64,000 nucleotides of DNA from an uncultured Pseudomonadota bacterium (GTDB taxonomy: Bacteria > Pseudomonadota > Gammaproteobacteria > Steroidobacterales > Steroidobacteraceae), in the NCBI GenBank assembly GCA_946479515.1, contig CAMLGF010000011.1:19493-83492 (forward strand), read 5' to 3'. Within the stretch, counting starts at the first letter, position 1; the number at the start of each line of letters is the position of its first letter. The notes beneath the pieces were generated by a model. It searched no databases. It was not told the DNA's origin and worked only from the letters and a program-made list of their open reading frames with translations. The position numbers and the translations under genes are program-made. This document shows, in pieces, positions 1-11,000 of the stretch.

Positions 1-2283
1 ATAGATCTCCTCCCACTTCTTCCGGTCGGGCGACCACCAGGAGGTCGGCACTCCGGGCGGCAGGTCGAGACCTTCGCCAAAATGCACGATGCGACCGAGA
101 TCTCCCAAAGTCAGGTTCGCATATTCAGGCAGATTGTGATCGACGCCATAACGATTGAGCTCCGCAATCGTCGGTATGACCGACGTGCCCCGGTTGCTTT
201 GCCGGGCTTCGAACTCATAGTTCTTCCGGCTGATACCGAAAGGTATCTGGAACCTGTCCGATGGCTTCCAACGGAAGTCCGCCCGCAGCGACTGATGTTC
301 GTTACGGCTTTCGCGCACGTAGCGCGTGATTCCCGAATAGCCCTTCACGATGTCGGGACCCCACTCACCGATGTCGGCCGCGTTGAAACCCGGATTCCAT
401 GCGGGCATGGCGCCACCACCGCGCTCATCGTAGGTGAAACCATCCTTGTCGAGTCCGAAGATGTCCGTTCGTCCACCGTCGATGTCGAGATCATTGCGCG
501 ATCGGCCGTAGACGAGCTGCGCACTCAATGCATCGGAGAACTCATGATCGAGCGTGAGGTCCACCTGATGGAATCGGCTGCGGTTCTCCGCAAAAGCGTC
601 GTTGGTCATCCAATCCATGCGGTTGATGACGAAATAGTCCATCTGCCCCGCGTCATTGATGTGCGCATCCTGAACGGCGATGTGTTCCTTGCCGACTATT
701 TCGTCGTAGAAAAGTATGCCGCGAGGATCGAGCATGGCGGCAGCGCTGTTGTAGCCCGGAGAGTTGGGGTTGTTGTAGTAGTCATAGGTATCCAGGTTAT
801 ATGGATTGGTTGACCACACATTGCTGTTGAGCACCGCGGGCACGCTGACGTACGCGCTGCCATTCCAGTACTGCGCAGTCGGCAAGACCGGAGTCGTGGG
901 GTCGCCCAGCGTGCCGGTGCAATCCTGCGTCTCGCTCGCGGTGCATCGGTTGCCGTATGCCGCGCGCCGATCGGCGAAGTAGTTGAAGTTTCCCGCGGCC
1001 CAGGGGCGAAGGCCCGTGGATGTATCGGTGAGGCCGATCTCGGCGCGTGCGGTGTCGAAATGCCGATTCAATCCGAATGAGCCGAGAATGTGCGAGTCGT
1101 TCGAGACGTCGAACTTGGCGTACAGGCCATCGAGACGCAAGCCCGTGCGTTCAGTCGGCTTCCATTCGATCGACGCCGTGAGCCCCAGCCGCTCCTGCTC
1201 GATCTCCTGCTGCTGGATGGAGGTGAGTGCGGGAATCGTTGCTCCGGGATTCGCATCGAGCAGCGAAGCCACGGCCGGATTGGTGCCGAACATGAGCGAG
1301 TTGGCGTCGATGCCATAGGCCGTCTGACCGATGCCAGAGGGAGCGGGGCTGGTGGCAGTCGGCGCCGCGGTCGCAAATCCCCAGAAGCAATTGAATGGCG
1401 AGCGATTGCTGGTCGCGGAAACGTCGGGCGCACCATTCGTGATGCAGACCGGCGCGGCAGAGCTGCCCGTCCCGTTTCGCACCGGTCCTGCCAGATCTGA
1501 ACCCCGGTAGTTGACCTCGAACTGCCCGGGATTCCGGTCATAGAAGCTCAAGCCCGTCTCGCGCTTCTGGTATGCACCCGATATGAGGATGCCCAGCTTG
1601 TCCTCGAACAGCTTGGTCGAGAACAAACCCGAGAACCGGGGATTGTGATCATCGCCGTTGTCGTAATAGGTGTCTTGCGCGGCGAATGAAATCGTCAGCG
1701 GTTTCTCGTACGACAGCGGACTGCCTGTATCGATGTCGACGGTCGATCCCAGTGAGCCTTCGTCCACCGACGCTTCTGCGGACTTGCGGACGGTGAGGCG
1801 CTGGAAGAGGTCGGACGCAAAAACGTTGTAGTCGAAGCCACGAGAGCGGTTGATGTTTGTCTGAGCCTCATTGTTGCCCGATGCCGCGATGGTCTCGATA
1901 CCGTTCAATCGCGTGCGCACGAAGTCGCCGCCGAGTCCGCGGACCGTGATCGTGCGGCCCTCGCCGTTCTCACGCTCGATGGTGATACCGGGTATGCGCT
2001 GCAGCGCTTCCGCCAGATTGGATTCAGGAAACTTGGCAACATCTTCCGCAAAAACCGAGTCGACGATGGCGTTCGACTGCCGCTTCACGTCGAGCGACTC
2101 GCGCAGCGACTGCCGGAAACCCGTGACCACGACCTCGGTGACATCCTCCGCCGCCTGGCCGCCGCCGGTGGGAGCAGGTGCCCGGTCCTGGGCGTGAGCG
2201 CCGTGACCTGAGGCGATGGAGATGATGGCCGCGGATGCGACCGAAAGCCGGTTCGCCACGCGACCGGACGCGATGTTCTTCAT
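1..2283 (-). CDS. TonB-dependent outer-membrane receptor (C-terminus beyond window)
   Basis: The frame is open from the ATG at 2283 to the window edge, giving 761 codons, so the C-terminal barrel strands and stop lie outside. Residues 1-31 form a signal peptide ending near GHGAHAQ. A TonB-box-like stretch (EVVVTGFRQSL) follows, then the plug domain with FPESNLAEALQRIPGI and the TVRGLGGDFVRTRLNG core. This wording is typical of the Xanthomonas/Caulobacter TonB receptor subfamily (TIGR01782 type), which often imports plant oligosaccharides. The following genes on the strand include a GH74 glucanase, so xyloglucan fragments are a reasonable but unproven substrate. The gene would be the downstream end of a minus-strand locus, 183 bp from its neighbour, so it may have its own promoter. 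Confidence 0.93.
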   Translation of the reverse strand, partial: MKNIASGRVANRLSVASAAIISIASGHGAHAQDRAPAPTGGGQAAEDVTEVVVTGFRQSLRESLDVKRQSNAIVDSVFAEDVAKFPESNLAEALQRIPGITIERENGEGRTITVRGLGGDFVRTRLNGIETIAASGNNEAQTNINRSRGFDYNVFASDLFQRLTVRKSAEASVDEGSLGSTVDIDTGSPLSYEKPLTISFAAQDTYYDNGDDHNPRFSGLFSTKLFEDKLGILISGAYQKRETGLSFYDRNPGQFEVNYRGSDLAGPVRNGTGSSAAPVCITNGAPDVSATSNRSPFNCFWGFATAAPTATSPAPSGIGQTAYGIDANSLMFGTNPAVASLLDANPGATIPALTSIQQQEIEQERLGLTASIEWKPTERTGLRLDGLYAKFDVSNDSHILGSFGLNRHFDTARAEIGLTDTSTGLRPWAAGNFNYFADRRAAYGNRCTASETQDCTGTLGDPTTPVLPTAQYWNGSAYVSVPAVLNSNVWSTNPYNLDTYDYYNNPNSPGYNSAAAMLDPRGILFYDEIVGKEHIAVQDAHINDAGQMDYFVINRMDWMTNDAFAENRSRFHQVDLTLDHEFSDALSAQLVYGRSRNDLDIDGGRTDIFGLDKDGFTYDERGGGAMPAWNPGFNAADIGEWGPDIVKGYSGITRYVRESRNEHQSLRADFRWKPSDRFQIPFGISRKNYEFEARQSNRGTSVIPTIAELNRYGVDHNLPEYANLTLGDLGRIVHFGEGLDLPPGVPTSWWSPDRKKWEEIY

Positions 2284-2466
2284 ATGTCCCCCCAGCTGGT
2301 TCTTGTATCGGTTCCAATTCAAAGGTGGCGCACTCTAACCACCGAGAATGACCACGAACGTAGCCAAGGAAACGAGGACCTTCTACCTGATCCCTCGCGG
2401 AGACCTCTCAGAAACTAAGATGGGAAGACGACGCAGAAGCCGTGGTTTCCGGACGGAACCTATCGA

Positions 2467-3246
2467 TCACCGCCAGACGGCGTCGTCGTCGAGGCGCAGC
2501 AGAGCTTCCGCCGACGCGCGCAGTCTTTTCAGCATCAGCTTGAAGAAGACAGGGCCCACGCTGATGCGTGCGACTCCCGCTTGCGCCAGGGCGCGCATGC
2601 CAGGACCGCCAGGCCGGCACAGGACATTCGTCGGTCCGATTGCGACGTATTCCCGGATCGCAGCAACGTCCGCGAGCATGAACGGGTAGACGCAATCAGC
2701 GCCGGCCTCCAGGTAGCGCCGTGCCCGCTGTAAGCCCTCGTGTACCGAACCACCGGTATGGTGAACATCGATTCTGGCGTTGATCACCAGCTCACATCCG
2801 AGCGCTCGCCCGGCCGCCCGAATGGACGCAATTCGTTCCGCCTGCAAGGCGGCTGATACAAGGGTACCGGTCACGTGATCGGAATCCTCGAGATTGAGCC
2901 CGCAGGCACCTGCTTCGACGAGACTGCCAACGAGCGCGCGAGCCGAGAACCCATAGCCATCTTCGAGATCCGCAGTCACTGGAAGCGCAACGGCGTCGGC
3001 AATTCGACGCAGCGCGCCAAACGCAATCGCTGTTGGCAATTTACCGTGATCCTCGAAACCATTGACCGGAGCGAGCGCGGCGCTTGCCGTCGCGATCGCC
3101 CGCACGCCCGCGGACTCCACGATGCGAGCGGTCGGCGGGTCCCAGATGTTTGCGAGCATCAGCGGGTCGCCAGGAACATGCAGTGAGCGAAGTGTCGCGG
3201 CTTCGGTGGCGACATCGTGCATGCTCGGGGGAAACTGCGAGTCCAT
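2467..3246 (-). CDS. Isocitrate lyase/PEP mutase family protein
   Basis: A 259-residue protein with the (beta/alpha)8 signature of the PEP mutase/isocitrate lyase superfamily: ADLEDGYG, the metal-binding acidic loop, near residue 99 and NARID in the second half. Members make or break C-C or P-C bonds of oxoacids such as 2-methylisocitrate, oxaloacetate or phosphonopyruvate. The sequence does not settle the substrate, and the classical isocitrate lyase KKCGH loop is not seen. The ATG at 3246 is chosen because a GAGGA ribosome site lies 7 nt before it; an upstream ATG at 3279 has no such site. It sits among glycan-use genes, perhaps by chance. Confidence 0.85.
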   Translation of the reverse strand: MDSQFPPSMHDVATEAATLRSLHVPGDPLMLANIWDPPTARIVESAGVRAIATASAALAPVNGFEDHGKLPTAIAFGALRRIADAVALPVTADLEDGYGFSARALVGSLVEAGACGLNLEDSDHVTGTLVSAALQAERIASIRAAGRALGCELVINARIDVHHTGGSVHEGLQRARRYLEAGADCVYPFMLADVAAIREYVAIGPTNVLCRPGGPGMRALAQAGVARISVGPVFFKLMLKRLRASAEALLRLDDDAVWR

Positions 3247-3322
3247 CGTTCTGTCCTCATTCACCCCGCGCGTCCGCATCGCCGCGCCTTGCTGGGTTGC
3301 GCCGCGCAGCCACTCCGATTCT

Positions 3323-4813
3323 TCAGGGAGTCACGGTCACTCTGACCCGCTGATACCTCGCGAGCGGCGGACTGCCCTTGTCCGAAACGCGCACAATGAA
3401 ATGCAGCGTCTCGGGCTTTTCGACTTCGGGCGCCCTGAGCCACAAACCCGTCTGGTTCTCGGCCCCTTCGATCTTCACGCGCGCCGGGTTGGCGCCCGCT
3501 TCCGGATAGTGGAACCAGAAGAAGCTCAGGCTGTCGCCGTCGGGATCGGACGAGGCCTTGGCGCTCATGCCGAAGGCTTCGCCCGACCTGACCACGATCT
3601 CATCGGCGTGATCGAGGACCGCCCGCGGAGGATGGTTGGCCGCCGCAAATGGCTTGGTGGTCCAATCCATGCGCGCAGCGAAGTCGTTCTGAAAATCGTC
3701 GCGCCAGCGCCAGAGCGTCACTTTGAAATCCTTCATCGGCTGCTCGCCCATGCGCGTCGCGCGCCCGTGCTCCGGGAACTGCGGCGCGAAATACTCGTCG
3801 GTGGCGTTGCTCCAGATGGGACGCGATTCCTGCGGGATCGCAACACCGCCGATGAATGTTCTCGGGTTCGTCACCTGAATTTCAGGTGTATAGAGTTCGT
3901 AGCGCCCACCCCAGCCGCCCCACTCGGGATGTTCGGGATCGTTGAGCCCATTGGGAATGAGCATCAGCCAGGAGGGCGTATCACCCTCGACGCCCCAGGC
4001 CACGTCGGGATATGCCGCGCCGAGAGGGCCATGCCCCTGCTGAATGTGCTGCGCGATCCAGCGATTGCTGATGGTCGTGTTGTCGATTCCGGGAACCACC
4101 AGGTTGATTCCCTGCCACGTGGCGGCGGAGTAGTCGCCCCCTGGACTCACGATATAGAAGAGTCCGGGAAAATTCCGCCGGATCCACGGGCCGGAGTCGT
4201 CCTGGTCCGAAATCGTGTAGACGCGCAGTTTCGCGACCAGCCGCGCCAGCACTTCGGGCGACCGGGTTTCCCGAAGTTTGTACAGCGCCTGCGCGAGTGT
4301 GTTGGCTCCGCCCCAGACCGAGATCCACAGACTGCGTTCGTCCGCGGCGTCGAGGCAGCGAATGATCCACTCCGAACCTGGCGAATCCAGACCGGGACCG
4401 ACGCCCTGCATGCCGTAAGCCGCTCGACCCTCGGTGACCCGGGCCCGCAAGCGCGATGGCGCGGGGTAGCGGGCATCGTGCAACAGCAGGTTCGAGTGAA
4501 CCTTTGCGTACGCATCGATGACCGCCCGGATCGACGCGGGCGCCACCGAGCTGCGCTTGTGGGTCGAGGTGGTTGCGACGAGGCCCTCGATGTCGATCTC
4601 GTTGGAGTACAGCAGGAGCCGCACGAGGCTTTGCGTATCATCGGGATCGGCCTCGATATCGGTGAGCACGATCACCCTGCTGAGTGGTCGCAATACGGGC
4701 CGTGGGTTTGCCGCATCGCTTGCGGATCCGAACAGCAGGCTCACGACACACAGGAGCGTGAGGGCCATCAGACGGCGCCGCTGGGCGGGATTTCGGTTCG
4801 CTGGTTCGAACAT
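3323..4813 (-). CDS. Exported DUF1593 (nucleoside hydrolase-like, Sde182-type) protein
   Basis: A 496-residue protein with a basic N-terminus and a hydrophobic segment (MALTLLCVVSLLFGSASDAA) that reads as a signal peptide. The mature part opens with VIVLTDIEADPDDTQSLVRL, the aspartate-rich DxxxDxDD-type pocket of nucleoside hydrolases used by DUF1593 proteins. The C-terminal third (AVLDHADEIVVRSGEAFGMS onward) looks like an Ig-like domain with DPDGDSLSFFW. Saccharophagus Sde182 of this family binds cellulose. With a GH74 enzyme next door, a role in plant polysaccharide breakdown is plausible, but the reaction is unknown. Start options are 4855, 4813 and 4768; none has a strong ribosome site, and 4813 gives the best signal peptide. 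Confidence 0.82.
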   Translation of the reverse strand: MFEPANRNPAQRRRLMALTLLCVVSLLFGSASDAANPRPVLRPLSRVIVLTDIEADPDDTQSLVRLLLYSNEIDIEGLVATTSTHKRSSVAPASIRAVIDAYAKVHSNLLLHDARYPAPSRLRARVTEGRAAYGMQGVGPGLDSPGSEWIIRCLDAADERSLWISVWGGANTLAQALYKLRETRSPEVLARLVAKLRVYTISDQDDSGPWIRRNFPGLFYIVSPGGDYSAATWQGINLVVPGIDNTTISNRWIAQHIQQGHGPLGAAYPDVAWGVEGDTPSWLMLIPNGLNDPEHPEWGGWGGRYELYTPEIQVTNPRTFIGGVAIPQESRPIWSNATDEYFAPQFPEHGRATRMGEQPMKDFKVTLWRWRDDFQNDFAARMDWTTKPFAAANHPPRAVLDHADEIVVRSGEAFGMSAKASSDPDGDSLSFFWFHYPEAGANPARVKIEGAENQTGLWLRAPEVEKPETLHFIVRVSDKGSPPLARYQRVRVTVTP

Positions 4814-4989
4814 GGCAGGCCTGCAAGAAGCGGACGATGCGCAACTATGAATCATCCCGGCCGCAATTCAGCAAGAAAGCTTAGGATCCGGGAAATATCC
4901 GGGTGCAAACGCGCACGCGGACATTCAGACGGCCGTGCGTTCTCCTCGCATCACGAGCTCGGCCTGGCCAACCCTGGAGCTGAACGCGC

Positions 4990-7929
4990 TCACTGGTTGT
5001 AGATCATCCCCCGCCCCGCCAGGAACACGCGCCCGTAGATGCGGGTGTCCGCCACGATTCCGGAAACGCCGCCATACCGGTGCGCATCGTCGTCGATCCG
5101 CACCCACGTGGCACCGGCATCGTCGGACCGATAGACTCCGTCCGTGCCGTTGATCGTGCCGATCAGGTACACCGCGGCCGAGTAGTTTGATCCGGGCGCG
5201 GGCGCGCCCAGAGCCACTTTGATCGCACCGTGCACGTTCGTGGGCTCGGCGCCGATCGTCGCCATGACGTCGAGCCTGGTCCAGCTGGCCCCGGAATCCA
5301 CCGAATGCCAGAGATTGTCGGCGTCGGCCAGCCAGACATCGCCTTCGGCGAAGGGATTGACCGCGAGGCCCGTGACGCCGTTGCCGTTGGGATCCCAGCT
5401 CTGCGCGCTGGCCGTGAAGGTTCGGCCACCATCGGTCGAGCGGTAGAACTTCGCGCTGTTCGGCTGATCCCACCAGTTGCCGCCATGGTCATAGGCATAC
5501 ATCTTGAGCGGATTCTGCCGGTCGGCGAGCACGTGATAGCCCGCGCGCCAGCTCGCCGGAGGAGCCGGCAGGTTGGTGGCCACCCATGAGGCGCCGCGAT
5601 CCGGGCTGTAGTAAGGAACCTGACCCTCGATGGCCCAGATCACCGTCGCCCCGTCCGCGGTCACCGCCACTCGGGAGGCGTCACCGGACACGTTCGCCCC
5701 CGGCGGAACGGTCGGAAATACGGTCCAGGTCGCGCCCGAATCGATGGAGTACGCGCCCTTCGACGTGCCACCGAAGCTGCCCACACCGACCATGAACGCG
5801 GGATCGTTCCACGCCATGTCGATGCCGGTGCCGTTGCCGAAGCCCAGCGGCGGAGAACGGGTGGCCGTGGCCGTCAGCGACGTGTGAACGAACAGCCCCG
5901 TATCGCCGTGAGCGCTGGCGAGCGCGTACGCGGCGCCGGGCGGCGGAGCGGCCATCGCCAGGTTCACCATCTCTTCGATGCCCTCGACGTCGAACGTCCA
6001 ATGCGGCAGCGGCGCGGAAAACGCATCCTTCGTTGCGGCAATGCCGCCGCCGAGCACATACGTCACGTGGTCGGGATCGAAAGGGTCGATGTCGAGATCA
6101 TCCACCCAACCCCAGTAGCCGTCGAAGTCGTGGTAGTCCTTCGTGCCGTCGAGATCGCCCGAGCGGCCGATTTCCTGCCAGGTCGCGCCGGCGTCGGCCG
6201 AGCGCATGGCGATCTGGACCCACGAGGCATCGCCCCAGGTTCCCGACACACCCAGCACGATGCGGGTGTTGGCACCCGAGCCCTGCACCGACAACCCGCC
6301 CGCGCCGCCAAAATACGCGCCCTCGCCGGAGGCGATCAGCTTGGTCCAATTGGCGTTGCCGTCGAACTTGTACAGCGCGGATGGATGGCCGCTGCCCGGA
6401 CCGGGCCCCGAGGCGAACGGCACGTAGAGCATGCCGTCGTCGGCGCGCGCCAGATGCGGAATGTAGAGCTGTTCGGCCGCAATGGCGGAGGTGACGGCGC
6501 CCGGAATGGCGATGCCGGTCCAGGTCGCACCGCCATCGGTGGACTTGTATAGATGATGAGTGAGCCCCGCCACGCTCTGGTAGTCCGGGGCGACCCCCAC
6601 GTACAGGGTCTGCGTCGGGCTGCCCGACGGCGTGAACCCCGTCGTCGGCACGGTGGCGTCGAACACCACGAACTCGACCCCGATGGGGTTCCAGTTGTTG
6701 GCGTTCGCCATGTCGGTGGTCGTCATGACGTAGTTGGAAAACGAAGTGACCTGGCTCCAGTTCAGTCCGCCATTCGTGCTCTTCCAGAGCCCCGCCGAGC
6801 GCGAGGCATAAAACATGGTGGTGGGCACGTTGGGATCGACCATCAGTCGCTCGCCGATGCCGCGCCCCTGATTGTTGGAACCCACCGGGAACGGCAGCGT
6901 CACGTGTTCCCAGGTGTTGCCTTGATCCGAGGAGTAGTAGAACCGGCCGTTTCCCGATTGCACGGCCATCTGGGTGGTCATGTAGACCTTGCTGGCGTCG
7001 CTCGGATCGACGGCCATGCTCTCGGCACCCTGGTAGCCGCCCTCGGGCCGGCCGAAGCCATCGGTCAGCGCGATCCATTGCGACAAGCTTTCATCCCAGC
7101 GATAGACGCCCATCACGTCGGTGCGCGCGTAGCGCAAATGTTGCACCGTGGGGTGGAAGATGACGCCGGGAACATAGCCGCCGCCGCCCATCTTCACGTT
7201 GCGCCAGGCGACCACCGCATCGTTTGCGGCCGCCTGCGCCGACGGCGCGCCTTCGCCGGCGGCATTCACGGCGGCAACCTGGTAGTAGTAGATAGTGCCG
7301 GCCGGCGCCGTGGTGTCGGCCAGGCTCGCGGTCGAACTGGAGCCGAGCAGTGAGCCCTGCGTGCCCGCGGTGGTGGAGCGGTAGACATTGTAGGTCGTCG
7401 CGCCCGCCACCGCCGTCCAGGTCACGGTCACCTGCTGTGCCGTACGAGTGGCGCTGATGCCGCCGGGCGCCGCCGGCAACGTCACCGGGGCAGTCGGAGT
7501 CACTCCCGCCGATTGCGATGATGGCGGTCCCTCGCCTCCCGAGTTCACCGCCGTGACCAGATAGTGATAGGTGGTGCCGTTGGCGGCGGTGCTGTCGACA
7601 TAGGAAGTGGTGGAACTGGTGCCCACTCTCGAGCCCTGCTGGCCCGCGCTGGTCGAACGATAAATGCGGTACGACGTGGCGCCGCTCACCGCCGACCAGC
7701 TGATCGACACCTCGTTGTCACCCGCCTGGATGGTCATCCCGCCCGGCGCGCCGGGAGGTGTCACGGGTGGCGGCGACGAACTGCCCCCGCCACCGCCGCC
7801 ACCGCAGGCCACCAGCAGCGCCAGGGTCGAGACCAGCATGGCCCGGCACAGGCCGCGGCGCAGGCGTGGCAGCCGCGCGCCGGAAGAGCCAACTGCCATT
7901 GCTGCCGTAGTTCGCGATGTCGAAGTCAA
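4990..7929 (-). CDS. GH74 xyloglucanase-like lipoprotein with two fibronectin III domains
   Basis: A 979-residue protein. Residues 20-42 form a lipoprotein signal ending in LLVAC, so Cys42 would be lipidated; a glycine/serine/proline linker follows. Two fibronectin type III domains lie at about 60-150 and 152-235, each with the Y-R-I/V-Y-R-S core. The rest is the twin seven-bladed propeller of family GH74. VKMGGGGYVPGVIFHP and YARTDVMGVYRWDES hold the first expected catalytic Asp, and TGIDMAWNDPAF holds a candidate for the second. Repeated YxSTDGGxTW (BNR-like) blades are visible throughout. GH74 enzymes cleave beta-1,4-glucan in xyloglucan. The start is a TTG preceded by GAGGG; an ATG at 7899 is the alternative. 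Confidence 0.88.
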   Translation of the reverse strand: MTSTSRTTAAMAVGSSGARLPRLRRGLCRAMLVSTLALLVACGGGGGGGSSSPPPVTPPGAPGGMTIQAGDNEVSISWSAVSGATSYRIYRSTSAGQQGSRVGTSSTTSYVDSTAANGTTYHYLVTAVNSGGEGPPSSQSAGVTPTAPVTLPAAPGGISATRTAQQVTVTWTAVAGATTYNVYRSTTAGTQGSLLGSSSTASLADTTAPAGTIYYYQVAAVNAAGEGAPSAQAAANDAVVAWRNVKMGGGGYVPGVIFHPTVQHLRYARTDVMGVYRWDESLSQWIALTDGFGRPEGGYQGAESMAVDPSDASKVYMTTQMAVQSGNGRFYYSSDQGNTWEHVTLPFPVGSNNQGRGIGERLMVDPNVPTTMFYASRSAGLWKSTNGGLNWSQVTSFSNYVMTTTDMANANNWNPIGVEFVVFDATVPTTGFTPSGSPTQTLYVGVAPDYQSVAGLTHHLYKSTDGGATWTGIAIPGAVTSAIAAEQLYIPHLARADDGMLYVPFASGPGPGSGHPSALYKFDGNANWTKLIASGEGAYFGGAGGLSVQGSGANTRIVLGVSGTWGDASWVQIAMRSADAGATWQEIGRSGDLDGTKDYHDFDGYWGWVDDLDIDPFDPDHVTYVLGGGIAATKDAFSAPLPHWTFDVEGIEEMVNLAMAAPPPGAAYALASAHGDTGLFVHTSLTATATRSPPLGFGNGTGIDMAWNDPAFMVGVGSFGGTSKGAYSIDSGATWTVFPTVPPGANVSGDASRVAVTADGATVIWAIEGQVPYYSPDRGASWVATNLPAPPASWRAGYHVLADRQNPLKMYAYDHGGNWWDQPNSAKFYRSTDGGRTFTASAQSWDPNGNGVTGLAVNPFAEGDVWLADADNLWHSVDSGASWTRLDVMATIGAEPTNVHGAIKVALGAPAPGSNYSAAVYLIGTINGTDGVYRSDDAGATWVRIDDDAHRYGGVSGIVADTRIYGRVFLAGRGMIYNQ

Positions 7930-8057
7930 GCGGATGCCCTCGTGCCTGCCGGATGCGGAATCGCCGCAGCCTAGTCAGCCCGATTGCTGCAATGAAGTAC
8001 GGCTTCGTACGTCCACCGTTCGCGCGCCAACGCGGATGTACGTGACTGATTCGCTTG

Positions 8058-11000
8058 TCAGGTTGCATCGCCTGTAACGGGGCCTGAAACGCCGGTCGCC
8101 ACGGGCAATGTGAAACTGAACGTCGACCCGGGCCCGGGTTGATTGGCCTCGGCCCAAAGCCTGCCGTCGTGTGAATCGACGATCGTGCGGCTGATCGCAA
8201 GTCCCATCCCCGTGCCCGCCGCCTTGGTGGTGACAAAGGCGCTGAAAATATGTTCCATCTGGTCGCAGGGGATGCCCGCTCCCGTGTCGCTCACCGATAC
8301 CTGCACGAAGCGGTCGGCCGTCGTCGTCCGTATGACCAGTTCACCACCGGTCTTGGCCATGGCTTCGAATCCGTTGACCATGAGATTCATCAGCACCTGC
8401 TGCAGCTGCACGCGGTCGGCGCGCACCGGTGGCAGATCCGGAGCCAGCTCGGTGCGCATGTTCACTGCATGGCGGTCTGCTTCGCCCCGCAGCACCACCA
8501 GCATTTCGCGCACCGCTTCGTTCACATCGAGCAAGGCGCGTTGCGGCGGAGCTTCCTTCCGATAGAAGGCCTTGAGGCCGGTGATGATATCGGCCGCGCG
8601 CTTGTTGTCGTCCTTGATGCGAATGAGCGCCTCGCGCGCCTCCCGCAACGCGGGCTGCTCGCGATCCAGCCAGCGCAGGCCGGCTGATGCGCTCGCAATG
8701 GCTGCGCCAATGGGCTGGTTGATTTCGTGCGCAATGGATGCCGTCAACTCGCCGAGCATGCTCAGCCGGTTGGTGTGGGCCAGGTGGGTTTCCAGTCGTC
8801 GCAGCCTTTCACGCTCGGCTTCGGCGCGCTTGCGCTCTTCGATGTCGGTGAGCGTGCCGTACCATTTGATCACCTTGCCCTGCTTGTCGCGCAGGGGCAG
8901 TGCCTGCACGTGGAACCAGCGGTACTCGCCCGCGGCACTACGGTGGCGCGCCTCGCTCTCGAAGGGCTGACCGCTGGCCAGCGACGCGCGCCAACGGGCG
9001 AGATGCGCCTCGACATCGTCGGGATGGATGGTGGATTCCCAGCGACCGCCCACGGCCCGGGACTTCGGGAGCCCGGCGTAGTCCAGCCAGCGCTGATTCA
9101 CCAGGTCGGGCGATCCGTCGGGATACACAGAGAACGCCATCGCGGGAATTCCGCCGATCACTTCGCGCAGTCGCTTTTCTTCGCGCCGCAGGCGGTGCAC
9201 GCGCAGTTGCACGCCGCCCAGGATCACACCCAGCAATAGCAGCGCGAGCCCCATGCGGAACCAGAACGTCTGATACCAGGCCGGCATGATCGAGAACTCG
9301 AGCTGCGCCCCCTCCTCGTTCCACACCCCGTTGTTGTTGGCCGCTTTCACCCGGAAGCGGAATTTCCCCGGCCCCAGGTTCGAATAGAACGCCTGCCGCC
9401 GATCGCCGGCGTCCTGCCAATCCCGGTCGTGGCCTTCGAGCCGATAGCGGAACTGCAGGCTCTGCGAATCGACCAGGCTCAGCGCGGTGAACTCGATCGT
9501 GACATCGCGCGCGAGCGCGGGCAGACGCATACCATTGGCAACCGGGTAAGGCTTGCGGTCCGCGATCACCGTCTCGACGTATACCGGCGGCGGGATGCGG
9601 TTGAACGACAGGCGATCCGGGTCGAACACCTGGATGCCTTCGCCGGAGACGAACCACAGCTTGCCGTCGGCCGCCTTCGCCACCGGCGGCGAGTAGTAAG
9701 GCGATACGGCGCGAATGGGCACGCCATCCGCCGGACCCCAGCGTTTCGTGTCGACGACGTGAGTCTGATCCGCGATCCACGCTTCGAGATCGTCGCGCGC
9801 GATGCGCACCAGACCACAGGTCGTGTACAGCCAGAGATGGCGGCGATCGTCTTCGATCGACCAGTGGATGCCGTCGCACGGCAGGCCGTTGTCGAGGTTC
9901 AACGTGTGAACGCGGCCATCCTTGATTCGGCTGAGGCCGGAGTGAGTAGCGGCCCACAGCGATCCGTCCCGGTCCAGCCGCAGGCTGGCGACATGCCCCG
10001 CGCCGAGGCCATCCGCACTCGAATATCGTTCGCGGACCTTGCCGTTCTCGAGATACAGCACGCCGCCTTCGGTGGCGATTCCCAGCCACACGCCGCCGCC
10101 CTCGGCGAGCAAACTACCTCGATGTTGATAGCCGAGTGAGCTCCAGGTGATTTTTTCGACGAGCTGGTCGTTCTGAAAGCGTGCGAGGTCGCCCGGGCCC
10201 GCGAGCCAGAGATTGCTTGCGTCACCCGCGATCGAAATGACGTCGTTTCCGGGCTGGCCCGCCACGGGAAAGAACCTGCCGCGGTCGAAGTATGCGAGGC
10301 CGCCATAGCTGCTCACCCAGAGGCGTCCACGGGAGTCCTCGAACAGCGCCTGGCCTCCGGTGGCCGGCAATCCCTCCTCGGCGCCGTAGTATCGAAATTG
10401 ACCGTTCGCCCATCGGGTAATACCGGCGCTCGCGGCCACCCACATGCTGCCGTCGGCAGATGCCAGCACGGACTTGCTGATCTCGCTGTGCGGCCCCTTC
10501 CTGACCCAGAGCGTGTCGACGGACAACCTGCGAAAACGATCCAGGCCCTTCTCGCTCGCAAACCAGACATTGCCTTCGCGATCCTCGAACAAGCTGCACG
10601 CGATGTCGCCCGTCAGTCCGGTGGCGGTACTGAAACTGTCCGCCCTGCCTTCTTTGACATGCAGCAGGCCCACACCATCGGTTCCGATCCAGAGCGCTCC
10701 GTCGCGGTCCATGAGCAGCTTGTTGGAGTTGACGACGGAGTCCGGCAACCGCTGGCCGGCTTCGTCCGCACCGCGGATGGGATAGGGCGCAAGTTCGTCG
10801 CCCACGAAATGCAGCAGCCCGCCACCGCGAATGCCGATCAGCAGGCCGTCGGCGCTCATGACCAGGTCCGCAACCCGCGCGGGCAACGCGAATCGCTCGG
10901 GAGAGTCTCGCCGCCACTTCCACAGACCCGTGTCCGCTCCGACCCACAGGATGCCCTTGTCGTCCTCGGCCAGGCTCCAGACGAAAGTTCCAAACGTGCC

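Noticed and set aside
3062..5002. 646-codon plus-strand frame opposite the DUF1593 gene
   Set aside because: The translation is Arg/Gly/Ala-rich without domains or a ribosome site; the minus-strand gene has a signal peptide and a conserved motif.
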